From Streptomyces decoyicus (lineage in GTDB: Bacteria; Actinomycetota; Actinomycetes; Streptomycetales; Streptomycetaceae), in assembly GCF_019880305.1 (NCBI RefSeq), contig NZ_CP082301.1, positions 1,860,001 through 1,924,000 of the forward strand: a DNA stretch of 64,000 bases. The letters run 5' to 3'. Below are positions 18,389 through 27,395 of the stretch, one piece after another. A program made the position numbers and the translations under genes. The first letter of the stretch is position 1. The number at the start of each line of letters is the position of its first letter. Under the pieces are notes generated by a model, which ran no database searches, was not told the origin of the DNA, and saw nothing but the letters and a program-made list of their open reading frames with translations.

Positions 18389-19582
18389 CTAGAGCTCGAC
18401 CTCACGCATCAGCATGCCGACCTCGGTGTTGGTCATCCGCCGCAGCCATCCCGACTTCTGGTCGCCCAGCGGGATCGGGCCGAAGCTCGTGCGGACGAGC
18501 CGCTCGACGGGGAATCCGGCCTCCGCGAGCATCCGGCGCACGATGTGCTTACGGCCCTCGTGGAGCGTGACCTCGACGAGGTAGTTCTTGCCGGTGTTCT
18601 CCACCACCCGGAAGTGGTCGGCGCGGGCGTAGCCGTCCTCCAGCTGGATGCCGTCCTTGAGCTGCTTGCCCAGGTCGCGCGGGAGGGGGCCCTGGATCGC
18701 GGCCAGGTAGGTCTTCTTCACGCCGTAGCGCGGGTGCGTCAGGCGGTGCGCCAGCTCACCGTGGTTGGTGAGCAGGATGATGCCCTCGGTCTCGGTGTCC
18801 AGCCGGCCCACGTGGAACAGCCGCGTCTCGCGGTTGGTGACGTAGTCGCCCAGGCACTGGCGGCCGTCGGGGTCCTCCATCGTGGAGACCACACCGGCCG
18901 GCTTGTTCAGCGCGAAGAAGAGATACGACTGGGTGGCGACCGTCAGGCCGTCGACCTTGATCTCGTCCTTCTCCGGGTCGACCCGGACGCCCTGCTCCAT
19001 GACGACCTGGCCGTTGACCTCGACGCGCGCCTGGTCGATCAGCTCCTCGCAGGCCCGCCGCGAGCCCATACCGGCCCTGGCCAGCACCTTCTGAAGCCGC
19101 TCGCCCTCCTGGTCGCCGAAGGTCTTGGGGGTCTTGACCTGCGGCTTGTTGTGGCGGGCGCGGTTGCGCTCCTCCACCTGGGCGTCGTACTCACGGGGCC
19201 GTGCGGGCACCTGGCCGCGGCCGCGCTGCGGGCCGCCCTTGGGACCGCCCTTGCCGCCGGGGCCGGACCCCTTGGATGCAGCACCGGTGCGCGGGCCGCC
19301 CTTGGCACCGCCACGGGCCGCCGCGCCCCGGCTGCCGCTGCTCTTGGGGCCGCTGCTCTTGGGGCCACCGCTCTTGGCGCCGCCGCGCTCGTCCTTGCGG
19401 TCCGAGGAGCCCCCGGGACCGCCGGATCCGCCCACGTCGTAGCGGCGCTCCTCGGGACGGGGGCGACCCGAGCGCTGCTTGTCGTCCCTCTTCCCCCCGG
19501 CCTTCGGCCGCGGGGTGCCCCCGCCGGCGCCGCGGTGGTCGCCCCGGCCGCTGTCCCTGTTGTTCCTGCCGCTGCTTCGCAT
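18389..19582 (-). CDS. rluB: Pseudouridine synthase, RluB/RsuA family
   Basis: This 397-residue protein has roughly 150 residues of Gly/Lys/Arg/Ser-rich, probably disordered and RNA-binding N-terminus, with GGAKGGPR-type repeats. An S4 domain follows (ERLQKVLARAGMGSRRACEE), then a catalytic domain with the RsuA-type motif GRLDTETEGIILLTNHG (catalytic D) and a C-terminal EGRKHIVRRMLAEAG block. It isomerises uridine in rRNA, most likely 23S. ATG 19582 overlaps the scpB stop by one base (TGATG). Confidence 0.92.
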   Translation of the reverse strand: MRSSGRNNRDSGRGDHRGAGGGTPRPKAGGKRDDKQRSGRPRPEERRYDVGGSGGPGGSSDRKDERGGAKSGGPKSSGPKSSGSRGAAARGGAKGGPRTGAASKGSGPGGKGGPKGGPQRGRGQVPARPREYDAQVEERNRARHNKPQVKTPKTFGDQEGERLQKVLARAGMGSRRACEELIDQARVEVNGQVVMEQGVRVDPEKDEIKVDGLTVATQSYLFFALNKPAGVVSTMEDPDGRQCLGDYVTNRETRLFHVGRLDTETEGIILLTNHGELAHRLTHPRYGVKKTYLAAIQGPLPRDLGKQLKDGIQLEDGYARADHFRVVENTGKNYLVEVTLHEGRKHIVRRMLAEAGFPVERLVRTSFGPIPLGDQKSGWLRRMTNTEVGMLMREVEL

Positions 19583-20280
19583 CAATGATCCGTCTGAGAG
19601 TCGCCGCTGTCGTCTACGTCGAACGACGGGATACCTTCCGGGGAGTCGCCCTCGACCGCGTCCGCCTCCGGAAGGAACGGTGCGAGCTCAGGGAGCTCGT
19701 CCAGGCCTCGCAGGCCCATCCGCTCCAAAAAGTAATTCGTCGTCCTGTACAGGATCGCACCTGTTTCAGGTTCCGTCCCCGCCTCCTCCACCAGTCCGCG
19801 CTGGAGGAGCGTGCGCATCACACCGTCACAGTTCACGCCGCGTACGGCCGAGACTCGGGAACGGCTGACCGGCTGACGGTACGCGACCACGGCCAGAGTC
19901 TCCAATGCGGCCTGGGTGAGCCGGGCCTGCTGGCCGTCCAGGACGAAGCTCTCCACGGCGTCGGCGTACTCGGCACGGGAGTAGAAACGCCAGCCGCCGG
20001 CCACCAGACGGAGATCGAATCCGCGGCCCTGCCGCGCGTAGTCGTCGGACAGCTCGCGCAGCGCCAGCGCGACCGCGCGGCGGGGCCGCTCCAGCACCCT
20101 GGCCAGGTGTTCCTCGGTCGCGGGCTCGTCGACGACCATGAGGACCGCCTCCAGTGCGGGCTTCAGCTCCAGCTCGGCCACTCCCAGCGTCCCGGCCGGC
20201 GCCCCGGGCCGTTCCCCCGGGACGTCCTCCGTACCGGTCTCGGTGACGTCGTACGCCCCGCCGTCGGCCACGCCGCTCAT
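19582..20280 (-). CDS. scpB: Segregation and condensation protein B
   Basis: This 232-residue winged-helix kleisin partner works with SMC and ScpA in chromosome condensation and segregation. Family blocks include ALEAVLMVVDEPATEEHLAR, RLTQAALETLAVVAYRQPVS, and the second winged helix RGVNCDGVMRTLLQRGLVEE. ATG 20280 overlaps the scpA stop by four bases, and the gene runs directly into rluB. The scpA-scpB-rluB order is widespread in Gram-positive bacteria. Confidence 0.94.
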   Translation of the reverse strand: MSGVADGGAYDVTETGTEDVPGERPGAPAGTLGVAELELKPALEAVLMVVDEPATEEHLARVLERPRRAVALALRELSDDYARQGRGFDLRLVAGGWRFYSRAEYADAVESFVLDGQQARLTQAALETLAVVAYRQPVSRSRVSAVRGVNCDGVMRTLLQRGLVEEAGTEPETGAILYRTTNYFLERMGLRGLDELPELAPFLPEADAVEGDSPEGIPSFDVDDSGDSQTDH

Positions 20281-21413
20281 GCCCGCTCCTTCTCTGCGTG
20301 CTCTTCCCGCTCCGCCCCGGCGGCGCGCTGCCCCGGTTCCTGGTCGAACTCGTCCGTGACGACCGGCTCGGCCCCCTCCGCGCCCGTCCAGCGGACGTTC
20401 AGCGTCCCCAGGGCCTCCTCCTGCTCCAGGACGACCACCCGCTCCCGGTAGAGCTCCAGCAGGGCCAGGAAGCGCGCCACGACGGTGAGGGTGTCCGGTG
20501 CGTCCGCGCACAGTTCCTGGAAGCTGCTCTCGCCCGCCTCCCGCAGCCGTGCCATCACCACCTCGGCCTGCTCCCGCACGCTCACCAGTGGCGCGTGGAT
20601 GTGGTCGACATAGACCTGCGGCCGGGCCTTGGGCTGCATCGCCTTCACCGCGAGCTTGGCGAAACCCTCCGCCCCGGTGCTGATGACGACCTCGGGCAGC
20701 AGCTCGGCGAGGTGCGGCTCCAGCCCGACCGTACGGGGGTAGCGCCGGGCCTCGTCCGCCAGCCGGCCGCTGAAGATATCCGCGATTCGCTTGTAGGCGC
20801 GGTACTGGAGCAGCCGGGCGAAGAGCAGATCACGGGCCTCCAGGAGCGCGAGATCCGCCTCGTCCTCCACTTCGGCCACGGGCAGCAGCCGGGCGGCCTT
20901 GAGATCCAGCAGCGTCGCCGCCACGACCAGGAACTCCGTGGTCTGGTCCAGATCCCAGTCCGGCCCCATGGCCCGGATGTGCGCCATGAACTCGTCGGTC
21001 ACCTTCGACAGCGCGACCTCGGTGACGTCCAGTTTGTGCTTGGAGATCAGTTGCAGCAGGAGATCGAAGGGCCCCTCGAAGTTGTCCAGCCGGAGGGTGA
21101 ACTTGCCGTCGCCGGCCTCGGGGGGAGCCTCGGCGGGAGCGGCACCGGGGACGACCGCGGCGGGAACGGCATCGGAAACGGCGAGGGGCACGTCCTCGGC
21201 GGCGCCCTGCGACCCGTCCGACTGCGGCACGTCGGCACCCTCCGGCGCCCCGGCCGCTCCGGACCCGTCCGGCACCGCGGGCTCGTCCGGCGTCACAGGG
21301 GCGTCCGGCGTCACAGGGGCGTCCGGTGCCCCCGGACCCGCGCCCGCGCCCGCCCCCCGCCCGAGAGGTCTACGGGCGCGGGGCGCAGGGGCATCGTCGT
21401 TGGTCGTCGGCAT
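20277..21413 (-). CDS. scpA: Segregation and condensation protein A (kleisin)
   Basis: This 378-residue kleisin bridges the SMC heads. About 105 N-terminal residues are Pro/Ala/Asp-rich and probably disordered. The conserved part begins FTLRLDNFEGPFDLLLQLIS and includes LVVAATLLDLKAARLLPVAE and a C-terminal helix bundle with VVARFLALLELYRERVVVLE. The disordered head includes an 18-base tandem repeat at 21285-21320. ATG 21413 is supported by the end of the conserved frame. It is the first gene of the scpA-scpB-rluB unit. Confidence 0.93.
   Translation of the reverse strand: MPTTNDDAPAPRARRPLGRGAGAGAGPGAPDAPVTPDAPVTPDEPAVPDGSGAAGAPEGADVPQSDGSQGAAEDVPLAVSDAVPAAVVPGAAPAEAPPEAGDGKFTLRLDNFEGPFDLLLQLISKHKLDVTEVALSKVTDEFMAHIRAMGPDWDLDQTTEFLVVAATLLDLKAARLLPVAEVEDEADLALLEARDLLFARLLQYRAYKRIADIFSGRLADEARRYPRTVGLEPHLAELLPEVVISTGAEGFAKLAVKAMQPKARPQVYVDHIHAPLVSVREQAEVVMARLREAGESSFQELCADAPDTLTVVARFLALLELYRERVVVLEQEEALGTLNVRWTGAEGAEPVVTDEFDQEPGQRAAGAEREEHAEKERA
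21285..21320. repeat. 18-bp tandem repeat inside scpA
   Basis: Two identical 18-base copies (21285-21302, 21303-21320) encode a repeated P-D-A-P-V-T unit in the disordered ScpA N-terminus. A partial third copy follows. It probably arose by slippage. Confidence 0.7.
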
Positions 21414-21663
21414 CGCGGTCCATGGTGCTGCGGTCCCGCGCCGGGGGCGGCGGGCTGGTCACGGGCGGGAGACCCCGCCGAGGAGGCAGGCTATCCCGCG
21501 GCGAGCGCGCCCTGTCCGACCCGGCGCGGCCGGTCCCGCGCGGCGTGACGTTTCCGCACCGTGGCAGCCGCCGCAGGAAATCTCCGCCACCACGGCGAGC
21601 AGCCACGCCGCAGGCACCGCAGTGCCGAACCCGCCTCGCCCGCACACGGACAGCGGCCGGGCG

Positions 21664-22320
21664 TCAGCGCCCGCGCAGCCGCCGCACCAGGATGCTGGCG
21701 TCGCCGCGCGACTCCAGGTCGGCGAGGACCACGGCGACCGCCTCGCGGACGATCCGGCCGCGGTCGACGGCGAGGCCGTGTTCGCCGCGCAGCACCAGCC
21801 GCGCATGTTCGAGGTCCATGAGCTCCTCGGCGGAGACATAGACGGTGATCTTCTCGTCGTGCCGTTCCCGGCCGCTGGGGCGGCGGTTGGCACCGCGGGA
21901 GCCCCCGCGCCGGCGGCCCTGGCCACCGGCCTGCGCGGCCGCCGCGGCCGCGTCCGGACCGGCCTGGCCGCCCTGCCCCGCCTGGGCCCGGTGGCTCTTG
22001 CCGGTGTCGCCGTCCGCCTCACGGCCGCTGTGCTCGGCCGAGGGACCGACGGCGGGCACCCGCGGTGGCGTGGCCGGTCCGCCGTCACCGGCCGTCGCCG
22101 GGGTGTCCGAGCTGCCGGCCCGCCGCTGCCGTACCGCGGTGGCCGTCTCCGGCCCGTCCGCCGCCGGATCGGGCTCGCCGGCCGGTGCGGGCACCCGGGG
22201 CGCCTCACCGTTGGCCGGGGAGCCGTTCGCCGGACGTCGGGGACTGGAGGGCTGAAGCCCCACTCCCCCGGTGGTACGGAACAGTTCGTCGGCGCCCGGC
22301 AGACTCACTCGGCGTGACAC
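21664..22320 (-). CDS. Small DNA-binding-like partner of ParA
   Basis: This 218-residue protein has about 145 residues of low-complexity Pro/Ala/Gly/Arg-rich sequence. A compact C-terminus follows (KITVYVSAEELMDLEHARLV, then GRIVREAVAVVLADLESRGD), whose strand-helix-helix pattern resembles a ribbon-helix-helix DNA-binding domain. It starts at GTG 22320 inside the end of the ParA gene (16-base overlap), as expected for a ParA partner. It is not a canonical ParB: no ParB nuclease-like domain or HTH is seen. An orphan ParA/RHH-type pair is inferred. Confidence 0.7.
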   Translation of the reverse strand: MSRRVSLPGADELFRTTGGVGLQPSSPRRPANGSPANGEAPRVPAPAGEPDPAADGPETATAVRQRRAGSSDTPATAGDGGPATPPRVPAVGPSAEHSGREADGDTGKSHRAQAGQGGQAGPDAAAAAAQAGGQGRRRGGSRGANRRPSGRERHDEKITVYVSAEELMDLEHARLVLRGEHGLAVDRGRIVREAVAVVLADLESRGDASILVRRLRGR

Positions 22321-23468
22321 CGGGCGAGCACCTCCCTGGCGAGCTGACGATAGGCGGCGGCACCAACGGAGTTGGAGGCGTACGTGGTGATCGGCTCGCC
22401 CGCGACGGTGGTCTCCGGGAAGCGGACCGTACGGCCGATGACGGTGTGGTAGACGTGATCGTCGAAGGCCTCGACGACACGTGCCAGGACCTCACGGCTG
22501 TGCACGGTGCGGGAGTCGTACATCGTCGCCAGGATGCCGTCCAGCTCCAGCTCGGGGTTGAGCCGCTCCTGGACCTTCTCGATCGTCTCGGTGAGCAGCG
22601 CGACACCGCGCAGCGCGAAGAACTCGCACTCCAGCGGCACGATGACCTTGTGAGCCGCCGTCAGCGCGTTGACGGTGAGCAGACCGAGCGAGGGCTGGCA
22701 GTCGATGACGATGTAGTCGTAGTCGGCCAGCAGCGGCTTCAGGGCGCGCTGGAGGGTCGACTCGCGCGCGACCTCGCTGACCAACTGCACCTCTGCCGCT
22801 GACAAATCGATATTGCTGGGCAGTAGGTCCATGTTGGGGACCGCGGTCTTCAGGAGCACCTCGTCGGCCGACATGCCCCGCTCCATGAGCAGGTTGTAGA
22901 CCGTCAGGTCGAGCTCCATCGGGTTGACGCCGAGTCCGACCGACAGGGCGCCCTGCGGGTCGAAGTCGACGAGCAGCACCCGTCGTCCGTATTCGGCAAG
23001 TGCGGCACCCAGGTTGATGGTCGAGGTGGTCTTGCCGACCCCGCCCTTCTGGTTGCACATGGCGATGATTTTGGCGGGGCCGTGGTCGGACAACGGCCCC
23101 GGGATGGGGAAATAAGGGAGCGGGCGTCCGGTCGGGCCGACGCGTTCGCGGCGCTGGCGCGCGGCGTCCGGCGCGAGCGTCGCGGCGTATTCGGGGTCCG
23201 GCTCGTACTCCGCGTCCGGATCGTAGAAGTGCCCCTGGGGCAGGTCGTCGTAGTCGGCGAGACGGGCGGGTTCTCCACTGCCCCGGTCGCCGGCCATGGC
23301 GTTCACGTGATGGCCGTCCATGCTCTGGTGGGCTGTCGTGGAAATGCTCTGGTGGGCTGCGAAGGTGTGGACCGCGACGGAGCCGACAGCCTCGGACCCC
23401 GAGGGACCCTGGCCCCGTGCAACCGCTCCTGGTTGACCACCCCCGGGAGTAAATGTCGACTCATTCAC
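22305..23468 (-). CDS. Orphan ParA-family ATPase
   Basis: This 387-residue ParA/Soj-type ATPase has an unusual 130-residue disordered N-terminal extension rich in His, Gln, Asp and Tyr. The deviant Walker A is KGGVGKTT at 141-148. DFDPQGALSVGLG is the A' block and YDYIVIDCQPSLGLLTVNA is Walker B. GTG 23468 has a perfect GGAGG about twelve bases upstream. It is followed by the RHH-like gene and then scpAB, so a role in chromosome partition or organisation is likely. It differs from the parAB pair near oriC, because no canonical parB is here. Confidence 0.9.
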   Translation of the reverse strand: MNESTFTPGGGQPGAVARGQGPSGSEAVGSVAVHTFAAHQSISTTAHQSMDGHHVNAMAGDRGSGEPARLADYDDLPQGHFYDPDAEYEPDPEYAATLAPDAARQRRERVGPTGRPLPYFPIPGPLSDHGPAKIIAMCNQKGGVGKTTSTINLGAALAEYGRRVLLVDFDPQGALSVGLGVNPMELDLTVYNLLMERGMSADEVLLKTAVPNMDLLPSNIDLSAAEVQLVSEVARESTLQRALKPLLADYDYIVIDCQPSLGLLTVNALTAAHKVIVPLECEFFALRGVALLTETIEKVQERLNPELELDGILATMYDSRTVHSREVLARVVEAFDDHVYHTVIGRTVRFPETTVAGEPITTYASNSVGAAAYRQLAREVLARCHAE

Positions 23469-23809
23469 AAGTCGTCTTACCTCCTTGGATGTGACCAGGA
23501 AACTTTATCGATAGGTCAGCGTGGCACCATGCCGACGGTTGGCGACTCTATGGCGTGTCGGGCGTCCGCAGCAACACAATCCACCGGACCCGGCACGATG
23601 TGTCGGTAACCGGACCCCCGATGTCAAGGGCGCACATGGCATCGGACCGAAGTTTCAGGGGGGCGCGAATCGGCTAAAGGGTCACGTTCGCGGCGAGTTG
23701 GGGCCCGGCGTTCCGGAATGGAGCGTTCCGCAGGCCGCACATGCGACCGGCCGGGCCTTGTCGACAAGGCCCGGCCGGTGATGCAGCGTTGACGCGCTTC
23801 GTTGACGCC
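23469..23809. other. Intergenic region, parA promoter side
   Basis: These 341 bases separate the minus-strand ParA gene from the upstream minus-strand ald gene. They hold the ald terminator hairpin at 23746 and the ParA ribosome-binding site. I see no parS-type 14-bp palindrome and no further gene. Confidence 0.5.
23746..23779 (-). terminator. Terminator hairpin after ald
   Basis: A perfect 15-bp GC-rich stem (23746-23760 and 23765-23779) with a TCGA loop lies 30 bases after the ald stop, on the side expected for minus-strand transcription. There is no long U-tract. Confidence 0.75.
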
Positions 23810-24934
23810 TCAGCCCAGGAGGGTGCGCAGTTCGACGTGCTCGAGGCCGTGGGCCTCGGCGACGGGACCGTAGACCACCTTGCCGTCGTGCGTGTTCAGG
23901 CCCTTGGCCAGCGCCGGGTCACGGCGCAGCGCCTCGACCCAGCCACGGTTCGCCAGCTCCACGATGTAGGGCAGCGTGGCGTTGGTGAGCGCGTGGGTGG
24001 AGGTGTTCGGCACGGCGCCGGGCATGTTGGCGACGCAGTAGAAGACCGAGTTGTGGACCGGGAAGGTCGGCTCCGCGTGCGTGGTGGCACGGGAGTCCTC
24101 GAAGCAGCCACCCTGGTCGATCGCGATGTCGACAAGAACACTTCCGGGCTTCATCTTGGCGACGAGCTCGTTGGTGACCAGCTTCGGCGCCTTGGCGCCG
24201 GGGATCAGGACGGCACCGACGACGAGGTCGGCCTCGACGACGGCATTCTCCAGCTCGTAGGCGTTGGAGACGATCGTCTGCACCTTGGTGCCGAAGATCT
24301 TGTCGGCCTCGCGGAGCTTGTTGATGTCCTTGTCGAGCAGGGTGACGTGGAAGCCGAGGCCCACGGCGATCTGGAGCGCGTTCCAGCCGGAGACGCCACC
24401 GCCGATGATGACGGCCTTGCCCGCGTGGACACCGGGGACGCCACCGGGCAGCACACCGCGGCCGCCGGCCTGGCGCATCAGGTGGTAGGCGCCGACCTGC
24501 GGGGCGATACGGCCCGCGACCTCGGACATCGGGGCGAGCAGCGGCAGCTGGCGGCCGGCCGTCTCGACGGTCTCGTAGGCGATCGCGGTGGTGCCGGACT
24601 CCAGCAGCGCGTCCGTGCACTCCTTGGAGGCCGCCAGGTGCAGGTAGGTGAAGAGCGTCTGGTCCTTGCGGAGGCGGTGGTACTCCTCCGCGATCGGCTC
24701 CTTGACCTTCAGCAGCAGGTCAGCGGTACCCCAGACCTCATCGGCGGTGTCCAGGATGGAGGCACCGGCGGAGACGTACTCCTCATTCGTGATGGACGAG
24801 CCGAGACCGGCGTCCTTCTCGATGAAGACCTGGTGGCCGTGGCGGACGAGTTCGTTCACTCCGGCGGGCGTGATAGCCACGCGGAACTCGTTGTTCTTGA
24901 CCTCGCGGGGGATGCCGACCTTCACGTCGATCAC
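23810..24934 (-). CDS. ald: Alanine dehydrogenase
   Basis: This 374-residue NAD-dependent L-alanine dehydrogenase interconverts alanine and pyruvate plus ammonia. The N-terminal block is [31 protein letters not shown] contains the catalytic His region. The Rossmann motif is [20 protein letters not shown]. Length is normal. GTG 24934 is preceded by AT-richer promoter-like DNA. A terminator at 23746 closes the unit. The enzyme links amino-acid catabolism with cell-wall alanine supply. Confidence 0.96.
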   Translation of the reverse strand: MIDVKVGIPREVKNNEFRVAITPAGVNELVRHGHQVFIEKDAGLGSSITNEEYVSAGASILDTADEVWGTADLLLKVKEPIAEEYHRLRKDQTLFTYLHLAASKECTDALLESGTTAIAYETVETAGRQLPLLAPMSEVAGRIAPQVGAYHLMRQAGGRGVLPGGVPGVHAGKAVIIGGGVSGWNALQIAVGLGFHVTLLDKDINKLREADKIFGTKVQTIVSNAYELENAVVEADLVVGAVLIPGAKAPKLVTNELVAKMKPGSVLVDIAIDQGGCFEDSRATTHAEPTFPVHNSVFYCVANMPGAVPNTSTHALTNATLPYIVELANRGWVEALRRDPALAKGLNTHDGKVVYGPVAEAHGLEHVELRTLLG

Positions 24935-25062
24935 GGTCCTTGAAAGAGAGGGTGCAGGAGGAATTATCCCCTCATGCGCTGCATGACGGAACTGACCGCG
25001 CCGAACGCGGCCCAGCCAGTCTATTGAAGGAGCTCTCGTTGTCTAGCCTTGCAAAGCATTAA

Positions 25063-25074
25063 TTCTCGCGAGAA
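25063..25074. promoter_or_regulatory. 12-bp palindrome upstream of ald
   Basis: TTCTCGCGAGAA lies 130 bases upstream of the ald start, just after the end of the TPR gene, in the least GC-rich part of the gap. It could be an operator for ald; the regulator is unknown. Confidence 0.35.
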
Positions 25075-25093
25075 GTACCACCGATTTCGCAGG

Positions 25094-27238
25094 TCACTTG
25101 GAGTGATCTTCGAGGAGTCGCTCCCCCACGGCCCGGTGGAGCCGTGCCGCTGCTGGGTCGCCGAGCCTCTCGAGGGTGTCCGCGATCCGTAGTTGCAGTG
25201 CCGCCTCCAGTCGTCCGTCGCCCGCTTTCCGGGCGATGTCGAGGGCTTCGAGACAGGTCCGCAGCGCGTCCTCGGGCCGCCCCGCGTACTCCTGCACCCG
25301 GGCCACCTCACCGGTCGCCCGCGCCTGGCCGGCCACATCGCCGATCCTGCGATACGTCCCGACGGCCGCCCGCCAGGCCTTGAGCGCCTCGCCCCACCGG
25401 CCCGCGTAGGTGTGCGCGCCACCGATCCGGCCGTGCAGCCGCGCCGCGTCACCGCCCTCGTCACGGGCGAGCCGCAGCTCCAGCGCCCGGCCGTACCAGT
25501 CGGCGGCCCGCTGCCAGTCGCCCAGCTCGGTGTACGTACCGCCCAGCGACTCCAGCGCCCGGCCGGTAGCCACCGGGTCCTGCACCGAGCGGGCCGCCTC
25601 CAGCGCACCCCGGTAACGGGTGAGCGCCTGAGCGGTACGTCCCGCCTGGCCGTCCAGGTCCGCGAGGTTCAGCAGGGCGGCGGCCTTCTCCCGCGGCAGC
25701 CCGCGCCGCTCGGCGACCTGGAGGACGAGTCCGTGCAGTGCATAGAGGTCCGGCGCGGCGGCCTCGGGGCCCTGGTGCGCGAGCAGCGTCCGGGTCAGCG
25801 CGGCCATCAACCGCCGGTCCAGGGTGTCGAGTTCACCGTCGGCGACGGCGATCCTCGCGGCGTCGAGCAGCGCGCCGCGACGGCTGCGCAGCCAGTGCGC
25901 GGCGGCGCCCTTGGAGGAGAAGCGCAGGGAGCGCGGCAGTCCGGCGACCTTCTGCCGGGCGGGCGAATCGGCCGGCTCGCCCATCGCCCGGCAGGACTGG
26001 AGCAGCCGTACGGTCCGCTCCAGCATCCGGGCGCGGGCCAGCTGGACGTCGGCCGGGCGCTCGTGTTCCCGGAGCAGTTCGCGCGCCAGCGGGTCGAGGC
26101 AGCCGGGCAGCCGGTACTGGGGGCGCAGGGCCGGATCGGGCGTACTCGCGCCCAGGACCCCGTCGTCCTCGGTGGCGACCGGCCGCAGCATGCCGAGCGC
26201 GGCGAAGTCGCCCAGCGTCGTGGCGGCCGCGGCCACCGAGCAGCCGGCCAGCGCGGAGGCGATATGGGCGTCCACGAGGCCGGCCGGCGCCAGGGTGATC
26301 AGCCGCAGTATGCGGGCGGCGGGCGCCGGCAGCGCGTCATAGGCGAGCCGGAAGGCGCGGAACAGCGGGCGGGCGCCGGTGGGCAGGTCCGGGGGCAGCG
26401 GGACGGCGTGCAGCGCCTGGAGCAGATCGGCGACCGAGGACTTGGGGCGGGCGGCGAGCCAGGCCCCGGCCAGCACCAGCGCGGCGGGCTGGCCGCCGCA
26501 CTCCTCGGCGACGCTGTCGGCGGTCCGCGGGTCGACGGTGATCCGGGTCGGCCCGGCGTAGCGGCTGAGGATCTCGACACAGGCCGCGCTGTCCAGGCCG
26601 CCCAGGGCACACGGCCGGACGTCCGGAATGCCGGTCAGCGGCCCCTGGGAGACCACCACGACCAGGCAGTCGGGGGCGTCGGGGAGCAGCGGTTCGACCT
26701 GTTCGGCGCCCCGTGCGTCGTCCAGGAACAGGAGGGCACGGCGCCCGACGAGCGCACCGCGCAGCAGCTCGGTCAGCTCGTCCTCGGCGGCGCCGGGCGG
26801 GGCCTCGACGCCGAGCACGGCCAGCAGGTCACGCGCGGCGCGGCCGAGGTCGGCCGGTTCGCCGCCCGGCCCGGTCAGGGTGGCCCTCAGCACACCGTCG
26901 GGATGGTGGTCGGCCAGCTCGCGCAGCAGCTCCTCGGCCAGGGCCGTACGTCCGGAGCCGGGGCGGCCGGCGATCAGCAGCACCCGGCTGCGGGCGCCCT
27001 TGCGGCCGGAAAGGGTGTCCAGGCCGGCCCGCGCGATATCGGCGTGCAGCGCCTTGAGCTCGCGGCGGCGGCCGGCGAACCCGGTGGCGGAGGGGGCGGT
27101 GGAGGCCGCGGGGACCAGGGGACGGGCGGTTCCGCCCTCCTGGCGGAACCCCGGTGCCCGCTGTCCGGGTGCTGCCGTGGCAGGCCCGTCCGCCGTCTCC
27201 GGCGGGAGGTGCTCCCCGCCCACCGCCTGGTCCGTCAC
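25094..27238 (-). CDS. STAND/NB-ARC-like ATPase with TPR repeats
   Basis: This 714-residue protein is a signal-transduction ATPase. A disordered first 50 residues precede the NTPase core: Walker A GRPGSGRTAL near residues 91-100 and Walker B RRALLFLDDAR near 165-175. A helical/winged linker (residues 260-400) is followed by tetratricopeptide repeats from about residue 490 to the end (TGRALESLGGTYTELGDWQR, GEVARVQEYAGRPEDALRTC). There is no N-terminal DNA-binding domain like that of AfsR. Such proteins sense a ligand through the repeats and oligomerise. The partner is unknown. GTG 27238 is the chosen start. Confidence 0.8.
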   Translation of the reverse strand: MTDQAVGGEHLPPETADGPATAAPGQRAPGFRQEGGTARPLVPAASTAPSATGFAGRRRELKALHADIARAGLDTLSGRKGARSRVLLIAGRPGSGRTALAEELLRELADHHPDGVLRATLTGPGGEPADLGRAARDLLAVLGVEAPPGAAEDELTELLRGALVGRRALLFLDDARGAEQVEPLLPDAPDCLVVVVSQGPLTGIPDVRPCALGGLDSAACVEILSRYAGPTRITVDPRTADSVAEECGGQPAALVLAGAWLAARPKSSVADLLQALHAVPLPPDLPTGARPLFRAFRLAYDALPAPAARILRLITLAPAGLVDAHIASALAGCSVAAAATTLGDFAALGMLRPVATEDDGVLGASTPDPALRPQYRLPGCLDPLARELLREHERPADVQLARARMLERTVRLLQSCRAMGEPADSPARQKVAGLPRSLRFSSKGAAAHWLRSRRGALLDAARIAVADGELDTLDRRLMAALTRTLLAHQGPEAAAPDLYALHGLVLQVAERRGLPREKAAALLNLADLDGQAGRTAQALTRYRGALEAARSVQDPVATGRALESLGGTYTELGDWQRAADWYGRALELRLARDEGGDAARLHGRIGGAHTYAGRWGEALKAWRAAVGTYRRIGDVAGQARATGEVARVQEYAGRPEDALRTCLEALDIARKAGDGRLEAALQLRIADTLERLGDPAAARLHRAVGERLLEDHSK

Positions 27239-27395
27239 CGGTCACGCTCCCGTCCACCTGCGCGTACGCGTCCGCCGCCGGGACGGACGCTGCCGAGCGT
27301 AGTTCACGGGCCGTCACGTGCCCTGCCGAGCAGGGCGGTTGGGTCACCCGATCGGATCGGTAGATCATCCGACCGGCTCGTGGCGGATCGGCGGC

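Noticed and set aside
21664..22320. Canonical ParB
   Set aside because: No ParB nuclease-like domain or HTH; only a short RHH-like C-terminus is visible.
23469..23809. parS sites near ParA
   Set aside because: No match to the GTTTCACGTGAAAC-type palindrome was found by eye.
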